From Cristatella mucedo (taxonomy: Eukaryota > Bryozoa > Phylactolaemata > Cristatellidae), in the NCBI GenBank assembly GCA_009760855.2, contig WPIO01000058.1, positions 1,400,001 through 1,464,000 on the forward strand: DNA of 64,000 nucleotides. The letters are read 5' to 3'. This document shows positions 24,890 through 35,048 of this stretch, piece by piece. Each line of letters opens with the position of its first letter. Within the stretch, counting starts at the first letter, position 1. Made by a program: the position numbers and the translations under genes. A model generated the notes under the pieces. That model made no database searches and was not told the DNA's origin. It was given only the letters and a program-made list of their open reading frames with translations.

Positions 24890-25054
24890 TATAAATATAT
24901 AAATATAAATATAAATATAAATATAAATATAAATATAAATATAAATATAAATATAAATATAAATATAAATATAAATATAAATATAAATATAAATATAAAT
25001 ATAAATATAAATATAAATATAAATATAAATATAAATATAAATATAGATAAATAA

Positions 25055-25096
<42 letters not shown>
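24890..25096 (+). repeat. (AAATAT)n satellite followed by (AT)n
   Basis: About 25 near-perfect hexamer units to 25,045, then degenerate AAAT and AT units. It starts exactly where the SINE ends, so it probably expanded from the SINE's A/T-rich 3' terminus. Confidence 0.95.
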
Positions 25097-26139
25097 CGAA
25101 CGAAGGAAACTTAGTATATCCAAGCGCTTTGCTAAAAGCTGCAAAAGAAATAATAACAAAGGTTTACTGACATGCAAATTATCTAGCTTGGACGAGAATG
25201 CAAAACCACGTAAGTATTTTGCCTAGACCAGCATATAGCAGCACACAAGAAGAAACTCATAGCTAACACCAGGAAAACTGGTATGATATTTCACAACAAT
25301 AGATGACTCATGTCAGAAGCAGAGCATGATCATTAGGCGACTCTAATAAACGGAACACATGCTGCTGATGGAGTCTAATTAATTGATTGTTGACTGCACC
25401 AGGTCGCTAATTTGTAATGAACAAGCATTAAACCCTTTACTAATATCAGCAGCTATCTGTCCCACAACAGTACATACAACTAGTATCCTTATAAATGCAA
25501 GAGGTTACCGGTACAGCAATTAAACCAGGCTACAACAGTGCATACAACTAGTATGCTTAAAATGTAAGGGCACGAGTGTAGCAGTTAAACCATATATATA
25601 TAACAAATTAAACTATGCAAACATTGCTACTCACTATCAGGTCGAGCTGTAGACTGGGTAGATAGTATGCTTTCCATCTCTGCTAAGGACTGATAGGACG
25701 CTCTGCCTTCCTTTAGCCAGCGACAGAGCGTAAAGACCTTTTTCTGCATGACTGCCGCATGCTAAAACTTCATTCAGGTGCTGACCGTCATCAATTCTAA
25801 TGGCCATTACGCCATGACGGACACACAGAGCCAGGTAGAGCACACATACAAACGGTTGAAGATAGACGTCCATAACCTTGTAAGACAACTGTTGAATACA
25901 ATGCACTGAATCACGCAAAGTCAGGCACGCAAATCGCGCGGGAACAAAAGGCAATGCTATATAGAAAGCTAGTGCAGTTTTGACAGCAGAGATGTGATAT
26001 GGCATCAATGCCGTTTTTTGGGAGACGATAATAGATGCTGAATTTGGCACTACTTGCCGACATTCAAGAGCACAGATGCAGAGTCCTGAATAAAGAGAAT
26101 TACAGTAATAAAGTACCGAAGTCACAAACACCTAGTACT

Positions 26140-26935
26140 AAAAGAAGTGCCCTCAGAGAAATCGATCTCTTTCTAGGTGCTTTATATTTTCTGCAAAGGA
26201 AACACGATCAAATGGTGAGTGCTATCATGTTTGATGAACAACAAGAATAACTTGGTTAGGGGTGACATGCATATGGTAAGCATGCGAGTGTGGTTAATGG
26301 CAGCATGCAACAATGTCTGCACGCATAAGCTAATAAAGAACGAATCACAGGGACCCACTAAATGCTGTCCTAAATATGTGTTTGTTTAAGTTTTTTTTTT
26401 AAATGTGGTCAAGTCAGGAGATGTCGTGACAGAAGTGGAGACTGAGTTTAGGCTTTGGGAGCGTTCGAAATAAAGGTATGATTTCCAAGGCATTTGATGT
26501 TTGTCAAGGTATAAGTAAACGATTAGACCCAAAAAATGGGCAGTACAATGCTTAGCCTGTTGAGGGAAAAGATCTAATAAGTAGGCTGGGGTCAAAGAAT
26601 GAAGGGACGTAGAAGTGACTGACACAACCATGAAGTTGAAACGTTGCTTGACTGGTAGCCAGTGCAAGTCAGCGAGAAGTGGTGTGATGTGGCTACTGCG
26701 CCGCTCACGACAGATAAGCCTAGCTGAAAAGTGTTGCACCAGCAGTTAGCGCCTGATTGCACATGCCGTAGGCCAGCAAGCAGTGAGTTTCTGAAGTCAA
26801 AACGGGATGTCACAAATGCATGGACCAACTTAGGCGTGGTATCCTTATCTAAACAAGCCCAAATTTCAGCAATGTTATGTAACAAAGTAGGGGCAGACTT
26901 GATTGTGGAGCTGATGTGGTCATCTAACGAGAGTT
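26140..26935 (-). pseudogene. LINE 3' half, decayed
   Basis: On minus: post-RT ORF2 block (LLADLHWLPVKQRFNF, LTPAYLLDLFP) in two frames at 26,386-26,885, then 3' UTR and the conserved tail with ctctgagggc near 26,150. Very similar in layout to 63,345-64,000. Confidence 0.65.
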
Positions 26936-27145
26936 CACTTTGAACACGACACTTATATTTCGAGCTTATTCAACAGGAGATGTGCTGGCAGAGCCCATTT
27001 TGAGCGTCAGCCTTTCCAATATACGAATCACACTGGGTTTTCCCATAACAGTTCACGCGATCGGCCCACTTACATTTTCCAGCAAAGAATTCCTGATCCA
27101 AAGCAGCCAAGAAGTTTCTCTCGTCAATCACTAATTCAGCTGGCA

Positions 27146-27420
27146 ATGTCGCAGCAGAAGCAGCAGCAGCAGCCTGATAAGAGCGAACAGACAGTACAAT
27201 GTCTCAAATCCTTTGGAGACCATGCATTTAGTTCGTACGCTCCCAAAGCCTGGAACTCACTCCCGACTTGGGTCAGAACATCCCCTGACCTGACCGCATT
27301 TAAAAATAATTTAAAAACACACATATTTAGGAAAGCATTTGGGTGGTCACTGTGATTCGTCCTTCATGTGCTTATGAGTGCTGACACTGTGAATGCTGCC
27401 ACTAAAGAAACTCCGGTTCA
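27146..27420 (+). pseudogene. LINE ORF2 terminus and 3' UTR
   Basis: Encodes SFGDHAFSSYAPKAWNSLPT, WVRTSPDLTAFKNNLKTHIF and a stop, followed by the family UTR (gattcgtccttcatgtgctt). Matches the start of the window. The copy is cut near 27,405, where an opposite-strand relic begins. Confidence 0.65.
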
Positions 27421-27424
27421 AATT

Positions 27425-27790
27425 CGCTAGACAACGGACTTCATCTCATGCAGCAAAGAGAAAGTGGGAAGCATAGCAGAATCAGGGGAGCAGTCGAGGT
27501 AGGGAGTTGCATGAAAGTAGCAGCTCAGGACTGCTGAAAAGGATGAGTCGGCGGCAAGAGAGTAGTTGTCGTTGCGTAAGAATTGTGAAAGCGAGTTCCA
27601 CAGTCTCGGACCTGCAGAGCTCAAGCTTCTGTCGCCAACGGTCTTTAAGCGGATGAATGGAACAGCTCATTTATCGTCCATACATGACCTGAGGGCACGA
27701 GGAGGCTGAAACTGGTACTGCAGTTTAGCTAGGTATGGAGGAGCCAATCCGTGGCCGATCTCGTAGGTCAGCGTATGAACTTTGCTCTGT
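27425..27790 (-). pseudogene. LINE ORF2 C-terminal relic
   Basis: Minus strand has SSAGPRLWNSLSQFLRND in an open stretch, with the LAPPYLAKLQ-like block just upstream; paralogous to 344-770. Probably the 3' end of the decayed element whose endonuclease fragment lies at 28.9-29.2 kb. Confidence 0.55.
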
Positions 27791-28599
27791 ATCTTTTGAT
27801 CAACCGGCAGCTATCCTTGCACTTTTAGCAAAGGAGACACGCAGTCAAACCTCAGGAACTTGAAAACTAGCAGGCTGCAACATCACAGGTTACGATTTAG
27901 CAATTGCCTCAGTCGGAGGGTTCTTTATGGAGGCACGAATGTGCACAATTTTGTGGTGAAGAATGCTGAAAACCTTTCGGCTGAGCCGCTACTGTCTGAG
28001 GAGTGAGGCCTTTTAGTATTGGCCAGCAAATCGTTCACAATCTTATAAACGTATTTTGGATCTGTCTGGCCGGACTTCAGTTTTAGAGTGAAAGAGAAGC
28101 CCTGGATTTTCTCAACTTTCGGGTGTAGACTCGAAGGAAATTTTCTAGATCTTTTTCAAACCAGACTTCTTGAAGCGAAGTTCAAGGCTGCGCTGAACAC
28201 GGAGCATCTTTTGAAGTTTATTCGTAAATTGAAAGGAGTCTCCACCGACTCCGTACACGGGTATAATGTACGGGAGCATGCTCGCCAAGGGCCAAGCTAC
28301 AAAGGGTCATGCTCACTGCATTTGTCAATGACTATTGATCGAGTCTGGGTGCAGATCAAGAAGACCCGCTTAACATACAGATTTCAAAATTGCGTCCTGG
28401 TCAATGCTTTTTACGTTGCGTCGCTGTAACAGTAAACGAGACCAAGCAATCATCCGAGAGGGTCAGCGGGTACACAACAAGGTCAATGAGGCAGACATCC
28501 TTAGTAATAACGAGGATCTAGGATATGGCCAAGACGTGAAAAGTAAGATTAACGTGTTGGACCAAACCAAAGTTCTCGAGACAGTCAAGAAATGAGTGG

Positions 28600-29165
28600 A
28601 CCTTGCTGTTGCTAGGATTGTCAACGTGAATGTTGGAAGTATCCTGAAATCAGGAATAGCTTGTCGCGCACAAATATCTTAGTGAGCAACTGCGAGAACT
28701 CCGCTATAAACAATTTGAGACTGCCAATGCAAAAAACCTCAGGTCTTGTAGCCAAACGAATCGCGAACTACAATAGCAACCCCGTTACCAACCGTGTCAG
28801 ATCGCATGGACTGAAAGAAAAAAAACCCGGGTGGATTAGTCTTAGATATACAGCTACCAGAGCAGGGCGTTGTCTACGTTTCGCTCAGCAGAAATGCATC
28901 TAGCTTCTCCTGGACAACCTGATCGCGGATAAGTAGCCCCGTAATTTTTAGCGAGCGGACATTTAACAGACGGAATTCAAGAGACTGTTCGTTAACTGTG
29001 CTTCGCCGATTAAGTGGCTTGCGTTCGAATCGGCATGTAGCCGGCCTTGCAGACTCTGCCATTTCGAAATTAAATTGAACATTAGTAACGGCCGCCGGTC
29101 GACTTTTCTCAACATGCTGAGGAACGGCGAGTGAGCTACTACCATAGCGAGTGCTATTTAGCACT
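28600..29165 (-). pseudogene. LINE endonuclease N-terminal relic
   Basis: The minus frame contains FRLLNVRSLKITGLLIRDQV then LDAFLLSET, the start of the APE-type endonuclease of CR1/L2-like ORF2. Following sequence keeps weak endonuclease-like words with stops. The core RT region between here and 27.8 kb is not recognisable. Confidence 0.55.
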
Positions 29166-29199
29166 TTAAACTTACGGGTCGTGGGTTTGATAGCCGAGC

Positions 29200-30842
29200 T
29201 GTTGATAGGGTGAACGCATGATGGGGGGAGGTTCTCACTGGTCCTCCGAAGAAGGCCCGTCGGCAGGTATTGACTAATGGCGACATCGCACCTAATGCTA
29301 AGCTGGTCCTATTTTGAGTAGCTTATCCAAGGACAGCTCACGAACAGTCATAGCGCAGATAGCAGCGGAATACCCGAACGTATCACGGAGTAGTCGGGTA
29401 TAGGGCCACACCGCACTCGGCGTCTCCCCCGAAGCCGCTCTTTAGCGCGGGAGGAGGGGATAGGAACGTGCGGCACTGGGGCCGCGGCGGTACGGGTTTC
29501 GATTGGTTACAATGGCGGGAAAAAATCTTGTGGAGGGTGCTGCCTTGTGTAAGTGCTTTTGTAAGGCTTGGACGGGAGCACGGAGGTGGAGAGACTCAGA
29601 TGGTGCGCCCACGCTGAAACACATCGGATCAGATGGCACTTCAATTGAATATATAAATGTCATCCAAATGATACATAACGAGGTCGATTAGAATCAACAA
29701 CCGAGAGAAAGTCAGAAAAGTAGAGCTAGTTGGAGCTGTGATTGCAATCTGGTGGACTATAGATTGCAGCCCGTATTGCCAAATGCTGGCTTAGCCGAGA
29801 ACCTTAGATTCGAACAGTTGCTTAGGAGCGAGCCAAGAAAGGCTTGCAGTTGAAATATATATGTGGAGATTACGGCTTCTTCTTCACCCAATTTAAACAA
29901 TTTCCATGTATGAAAACAGGAGAAATCTCCTGGGTAACATGGGGAATAGCCGATCACTTCGTCAACTTAAGCTGAGTCTCAATAATGGTGAAAATGTCAA
30001 AAGATTTACTTTTTTTCTCGGGCTGCTAACACGTTTACTAAAACAAAAGCGGTCAATCCAGAGGCTAAAATTGAAATCGGTCACCGGATTAAGCGTCAGC
30101 CTAGTCACTAATAGATCAATAGTAGGCTAGGAGAATTAGCAGAAACTTTGAGGAGGGTCCGCAGAATCAGCGAGCGTGTAAGAGGGCGAACGTGAGTCGG
30201 TCTTAGGACCAACGCTAATCACAATAAAAATGATAATATCATTGATAAGAAATGTGCGTAGCGGTGCTGTATAAGAACCAACCAAATCTCTGCCTGTGCA
30301 CTTTAACATATGCTATGATGAAAGCGTGTAGAAAGTGCGTCGATTTCCTAGTGATAAAATGCAGCGTCAGCACGCATAAAAATCCAAATAAAAAGGAACA
30401 CGGACCCGGTAAATTCTGCGATGAACAGATGAAATTTGGGTTGTTAAATGTTCTCAAGTAAGATTGTATCTGGGCGTCAGCTGGAAGCGAGTTCCGTTCT
30501 TACGAAGCATGCCAACGGAAGGTGTGCGCTCTCCAAAGGGTTCGAGGCTAGTTAGAAACGCAGATAAACTACTTGAGTCAGAGCAGAGGGCGGCAATCCA
30601 AATGGCGATCGCACTAAAAGAGCCCGAACTCTCAATTCGGGCGCTGCGCAACGCGCGGCAAGAGAGGGATAACCAACCGTCGACATGCACGACGTGCATG
30701 TAACCAGGGTTGCCATGAGCTTTAACATAACAAAGTTTTAAGACATTACCCGCAGCTCCAGTGGGAGAACGCGGGCGTCGCTTAATACAATTAGCAGTCG
30801 CTCGAACGGTAGTATGCGCGTTGCGGTCAGTTACGACGATAC
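29200..30842. other. No recognised gene (left host flank)
   Basis: Several open stretches (29,503-29,691, 30,464-30,703 plus; 30,454-30,903 minus) lack recognisable domains. This is the host side of the Polinton insertion; the flank is clearly less AT-rich than the element. Confidence 0.45.
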
Positions 30843-30848
30843 TTCGGA
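30843..30848 (+). repeat. Target-site duplication, left copy
   Basis: ttcgga directly before the left terminus; the same hexamer is at 54,199-54,204. If the element ends in 5'-AG...CT-3', the unambiguous duplication is tcgga (5 bp) and the sixth base overlaps the terminal T. Polintons typically make 5-6 bp duplications. Confidence 0.85.
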
Positions 30849-31156
30849 AGTAGTATGTGATTTTTCCATTTCGCACCCTGACCCTCACTCGAGCACACTC
30901 CAAAATTCGACCTCGCGATCGCTCGGCCTCCTTTTGAAGTGGCCCTCCTGAGTGTCAGTGTCCGAAAAAGAAAAATCAAATCCTACTCCAACAAATGTTG
31001 CTTCTTCGCAATGGAAAACAATAGACTACTCAATAAATTCCAAAAATGTAGTTAATATATATTATAGTAAATTTTTTCAGTTTCTAAATTTGATTTAAAG
31101 AAAAATATTTATATATTATAAGATGTCTGAAATAAATTCATTTTCACGGCGTGAGG
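30849..31156 (+). repeat. Left terminal inverted repeat
   Basis: Matches the reverse complement of 53,892-54,199 over 308 bp without indels and with about ten substitutions. The outer 145 bp are identical and comparatively GC-rich; most differences lie inward. It includes the promoter, ATG and first codons of the gene at 31,123. Confidence 0.95.
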
Positions 31157-31599
31157 ATAAAATTGAATCTTCCTTTATGAATAGTAATAATTTATCTTTA
31201 CAAAAACTAGGAGGTGAAATTAAGAAAACTCTAGAAGTTATAGAAATGGCATTCTCTAATAGAAAAATAATTAGAGTTTGTTTAGTTTCATGTATACTTG
31301 ATAGAGATTTATTGAAAGGAAAGTGTAATATTAGAATTGAAAGGGGTTTTAGTATATTTACAAAACATAAACTAGCTATTACTCACTTTTGGTTGATTAT
31401 TAATAATGAAATTATTGATATTAGTTCTAAAATTTTAATTAATTCAAATCCAAACCCATTTTTAATTGAGATGCAAGATAAAACAGATTTCGTTGTTGAT
31501 ATTCCAGAAGGATTCGAACTTACTGATAAAGATGCTTTTAATATTGATTTACAGAAAGCCACATTTTTATCACATATACGTAAATGTAATGGTATTTAA
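31123..31599 (+). CDS. Unknown protein starting in the left TIR
   Basis: 158 residues, uninterrupted, one of the few intact frames in the element. It starts inside the inverted repeat, so its first eight residues (MSEINSFS) are those of the polymerase at the other end. Upstream is atatattataag directly before ATG. The middle has an ITHFWLIINNEIIDIS block in which a His/Trp precedes a strand ending in Asp, faintly like papain/transglutaminase-fold active-site surroundings, but no Cys partner is obvious, so I assign no function. The C-terminus is acidic, then KATFLSHIRK. Terminal position and shared promoter suggest co-expression with the polymerase, i.e. early; this is inference. Confidence 0.6.
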   Translation: MSEINSFSRREDKIESSFMNSNNLSLQKLGGEIKKTLEVIEMAFSNRKIIRVCLVSCILDRDLLKGKCNIRIERGFSIFTKHKLAITHFWLIINNEIIDISSKILINSNPNPFLIEMQDKTDFVVDIPEGFELTDKDAFNIDLQKATFLSHIRKCNGI

Positions 31600-31668
31600 A
31601 AAAAATAACTTAAATAGAATTAAAATAGTGTGTGAAAGGAAATTAAAAATTTAAATAATTATAGGAAA

Positions 31669-32067
31669 ATGGCGGATTTAAGAAAAAAGTTTGTTCTTCT
31701 AAGATATGATGAAACAGTTGCGCATAACATTAAAGTTAGATCATGTTTAACTAAGTTAACAAGAGTAAGATATATAATTAAAATAGGAAATATACTAGTA
31801 GCTTTAGGAGTTACAGTTTCTAAAACACATGTTCATGCTCATCCTGAAATAACTAATGCAGTCTCAGCTTTCTCAGCACTAACAGCTATGCTGATGGCAG
31901 TTGATGGTGTTTTAGTTGAAATAGATAGAAGAAAAAGATTTACTCTTGATTCTAACACACAGTTTATTTAAAAAATAACAGATGCTTTGTCTGATAAAGT
32001 AGTTACAAAAGAAGAGTTTGATAATCTTATAGAAAGACGCTCGCAAACAGAAACTAGTACTGTTTAA
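31669..32067 (+). pseudogene. Small two-helix membrane-like protein, interrupted
   Basis: Begins after taattataggaaa. About 100 codons are open to a TAA at 31,969-31,971, and the same frame stays open for 31 more codons (ITDALSDKVVTKEEFDNLIE) to a double stop near 32,065, so the TAA looks like an internal lesion. Two hydrophobic segments (IIKIGNILVALGVTV and VSAFSALTAMLMAVDGVLV, roughly residues 35-50 and 65-85) suggest a hairpin membrane protein, followed by a charged tail. The end overlaps the convergent integrase by 14 bp. Function unknown. Confidence 0.5.
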
Positions 32068-32927
32068 TAACTTGCAGTTCTTCTCTAACAAAACTTCTCT
32101 TAATATCATTTATCCAAAAACGCGCCGGTTGTTTTTTCAATACCATTATTCTAACAATAGTATGTTTAGTCAAGCTCCATATCGGATCTGTAGCTCTTCT
32201 TCTTTTTTCATCTTCTTCTTCACCAGGTTCTAGTAAATATCTAACAGTTGTTCCAAGTTCTAATAATTTTTCTTGTTCTCCAACTTTTCTATGATATTTT
32301 GGTATATTTAATTTTACAGATTCATTTTTTGTCGCCTTTGCAGGTTCTTCACCAATGGATCTTGTAAAGCTATTATTTAGATAATCAATAATCTTTGGTA
32401 AATTATAAATCCATTCTTTATTTCTAGTAAATCTCCATTATTAATGTTTTCTAATTATTTTTCATATTGCGCAATAAATGCTTTTTCTGCTATAGTTCTA
32501 TTCATTCTTTCAACAAGTGCAACAATCTTTTTACTACTAGCTTCTATAACTTGTGTTTCATGTTTTTTCATTTCTTTCATGAATTCTCCTTTAAACTCAG
32601 TTCCAGGATCTACAGTTATCTTCTTTGGCCACTTCAATACACTTTTTGTATAAATATCTGTTATAGCTTGTGTTACTTCTTTAGAAGACTTTGTTTTAAG
32701 TGGTCTCGAGTCTTTATATCTGCTAGCAACATCAATAACACTCAAAGCATATTTGTATCCAGAATCATTTGGCATATACAAAATGTCTGCTTGATGACTT
32801 TCATTAGGTTTAGCTGTATCAAAGAAACCTTTTGGAATTACTTTCGGTCTTGGCTTGAATATCTGACTTATATCAAACTCTGGATTAAATTTCCCTTCCT
32901 TTTTTTATTTAGGGTTAAAAATGACAT
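32054..32927 (-). pseudogene. Retroviral-type integrase (rve), broken
   Basis: DDE-type integrase that would insert the element's termini into host DNA. The core at 32,455-32,840 shows HQADILYMP (first Asp), SVIDVASRYKDSRPL, ITVDPGTEFKGEF (second Asp, GTEF) and ALVERMNRTIAEK (catalytic Glu), as in Maverick integrases. The C-terminal part to 32,054 has KYHRKVGEQEKLLELG and WSLTKHTIVRIMV, resembling the basic/SH3-like end. Breaks: frame change in an A run near 32,905, in-frame TAA at 32,455-32,457 and another frame change near 32,425. The catalytic triad is otherwise present. The start at 32,927 is set by the 9-bp divergent promoter shared with the gene at 32,937. Confidence 0.88.
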
Positions 32928-32936
32928 TCTATAGAA
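32928..32936. promoter_or_regulatory. 9-bp divergent promoter/spacer
   Basis: Only tctatagaa separates two outward-facing ATGs (32,927 minus and 32,937 plus). With the adjoining T it forms the perfect palindrome ttctatagaa, so each gene sees the same start-adjacent TATAGAA motif. Confidence 0.6.
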
Positions 32937-33340
32937 ATGGAAATATTTTGTGAAAGCTGTTCGACAACATTTAGCGAAATTGAATACTTAGAGTCAGGTC
33001 ATCCAGTTTGCAAAAAGGTTAAACAAAGACCAAAGTTAAAGTATGAAGTGCGTTGCGATATGTGCGATTTAGATATTACAGAAACAGAATTTGATTGTGG
33101 TATTTTAAGAAACAACAAAATAATCATTTGCACAGATTGTTATTATGCAAGGAATAAATATCCTAAACAACGACCTACAAAGATATACTGCTTAGCAAAG
33201 AAACACTTTAAAAAAGGCGTTCCGAGCTATTCTGCATTCATCATTGTTTAGAACACGAATCAATAATACATATTGCAAAACTCTTGCCATTAGTAAAAGG
33301 CAAGCGTAAAGTAACTAAATTAAAAGAATTAATTGTATAA
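32937..33340 (+). pseudogene. Cysteine-rich zinc-binding protein, frame broken
   Basis: The first frame runs to 33,251 and has ordered CxxC pairs: CESC (residue 5), CDMC (about 40) and CTDC (about 66), plus single Cys residues, as in RING-like or zinc-ribbon proteins. After an A run near 33,195 the continuation lies in another frame to 33,340 and contains a Cys/His cluster followed by a basic KGKRKVTKLKE tail. Divergent from integrase through a 9-bp promoter. Possible roles are DNA binding or ubiquitin-ligase-like activity; nothing decides between them. Confidence 0.5.
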
Positions 33341-33358
33341 CTTGTTCATTTGTACTTC

Positions 33359-34219
33359 TCAGGTACTTATGTAAGAAATTAAAAGATTAACCTTCATATT
33401 TCCTAGGTTATCAGTATAATAATAATCGGTAGGCAATCTATTAAAATAAGCATAATACTTAAAATCTTTACCACTAGAAGAAGTATTTATAGCTCTTATA
33501 TCTCCAGATACTATTGTTGTATCGTTGCTAGGTTTTAATTGTATACAATTAGAAGATCCAACTACCATAGCACTAAGTATTATAATCGGTGGACTTATCT
33601 TATTTTGCCAAGAGTATGCAGTAGAAATATTAATACTAGAATTCATCGCTCTAGGATTAAATGTAAGTACAACTACTTCTGTTATTTTTTTAACAGTTCT
33701 GTCAACATATGACTTTGTTGCATCATCTGAAGAATTAACAGGTTCAGCAACATTAATTATAGAGTTATTATTCATATTCAAATTTGTTGTAACAGGAGAA
33801 TTCTTCAGTAACACATCTCGCTTCAAACCTCCATAAGTTACACAAAAATCATCAGGAAGAACTGTTGGAGTAGTATTACTAGAATTCTAATATGTAGAAG
33901 TAATAGCAAAACTATTCATATTTAAATCTCCAGTCATTGTATCTCCAGATTTCTTAACATAATTAGATACTTGACTTACATTACCAGCATCTGTTGGATT
34001 AACTCCTGGAGCAAGATTTGTAATTGGTCTATTCTGTAAATTTATAGAAGTGCCACTATTTACAATAAAGTTTGCATCTGCATATGCTTTTGTTACAGCA
34101 TCACCATCACTCACAGGATCACTCAAGTTAATAACTCGATTTCCATTTGCATCAAGATCTGATAGAATATAACCATTTATTCTACTTACGCAGTCATCAC
34201 AATGATGTCGTCGACTCAT
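33359..34219 (-). pseudogene. Fibre-like protein 1, interrupted
   Basis: Two open segments in the same frame (34,219-33,890 and 33,886-33,359) separated by TAG at 33,887-33,889. N-terminus MSRRHHCDDCVSRINGYI, then LSDLDANGNRVINLSDPV and DAVTKAYAD, KKSGDTMTGDLNMNSFAI, and in the second part a further NMNNNSIINVAEPV..DATKSYVD unit. This 'GNxIxNLxxPxxxxDAvxkxYvD' motif is typical of phage and algal-virus tail-fibre or collar proteins. The C-terminal part is beta-rich and would be the receptor-binding head. The start overlaps the end of the exonuclease gene by 23 bp and is preceded by taattatatag. Confidence 0.7.
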
Positions 34220-35026
34220 CTATATAATTACTAATTAAAATCTTCGATCTATCTAACACTTCTTTAACAATAGGAACTATTCTAGAAAATCTGCAAGGAT
34301 CATCTTCTTCTACTACTTGATTCAAACATCTTCTTATATAATACTTTATATCATAACCATTTGTTTTCTTATTATTAAATCTACCATATTTGCTTATAAT
34401 ATCAAACTCAAAATCAAAATATTTTTCATCTTTAAGCAATAGCATAAACATTGGTTCTCTTATTTGCATATCCAAATCAGTATTAGGAATTCTTACATTT
34501 CCAGCTGCTACATAGTCCGACGGAGGTTCTTCACAATTCAATCCAGGAACAAAAATCTCAAACTCAGAGTAAAAGCATTCACAAAGTTTTAAAACATGAA
34601 AACCAAGTAAACACTGTGCGTGATATTGTTTAGGTATAAAGTCATCAATGATATTCCTGCTCCATAATTATTTTATTTCAACTAAAGTATTGTTATCTAT
34701 TATTCCATCAGGAGAATATCTGTAAACACCATCACTACTGAAACAATTATTTGCATTATCAAGTTTAACTTTTAGTTTCATTTCTAAAAACTTAGCGGCA
34801 ATAGGTTCAAATACTTTACCAAACAACATTGGAGGAAATCTCATACTAGAATTATCAGCAATGTATTTTTTTAGTTTTCTATTTGCAATTAACTCTATAT
34901 CAGTTTCAGTCTGATCTCCAAATACTAGATCATTTCCAAGCACTGAGTAAATCTCTGAGCCTCCAATATTCAAGGACATTGTTTTTTCCACTCATCTGAA
35001 CCTTGCACAAAATCAAATTTATTCAT
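34197..35026 (-). pseudogene. YqaJ/lambda-type exonuclease, interrupted
   Basis: PD-(D/E)xK-fold recombination exonuclease. N-terminal FVQGSDEW and, after a frame change at an A run near 34,987, LNIGGSEIYSVLGND; central FGKVFEPIAAKFLEMK; catalytic RYSPDGIIDNNTLVEIK (Asp and ExK). A TAA at 34,668-34,670 comes directly after this motif, yet the same frame stays open through PKQYHAQCLLGFHVLKLCE to 34,197. The catalytic residues are intact. It would process DNA ends during replication or recombination. Starts 23 bp after the capsid gene's stop, behind its own aaatata motif. Known in large DNA viruses and phages; less routine in Polintons. Confidence 0.72.
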
Positions 35027-35048
35027 TATATTTCTGGTTTAAATTTTT

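Noticed and set aside
24890-25096. CRISPR array
   Set aside because: Direct hexamer repeats without spacers; no cas genes; eukaryotic context. No CRISPR-like structure elsewhere.
24890-25177. Tyr-Ile repeat protein frame on minus
   Set aside because: Translation of the AAATAT satellite.
30454-30903. 149-codon minus frame crossing the left border
   Set aside because: It runs from TIR into host DNA without any recognised domain; a chance frame created by the insertion.
32054-32927. Integrase as part of a retrovirus or LTR retrotransposon
   Set aside because: No reverse transcriptase, gag or LTR nearby within the element; context is PolB, ATPase, protease and capsid genes between inverted repeats.
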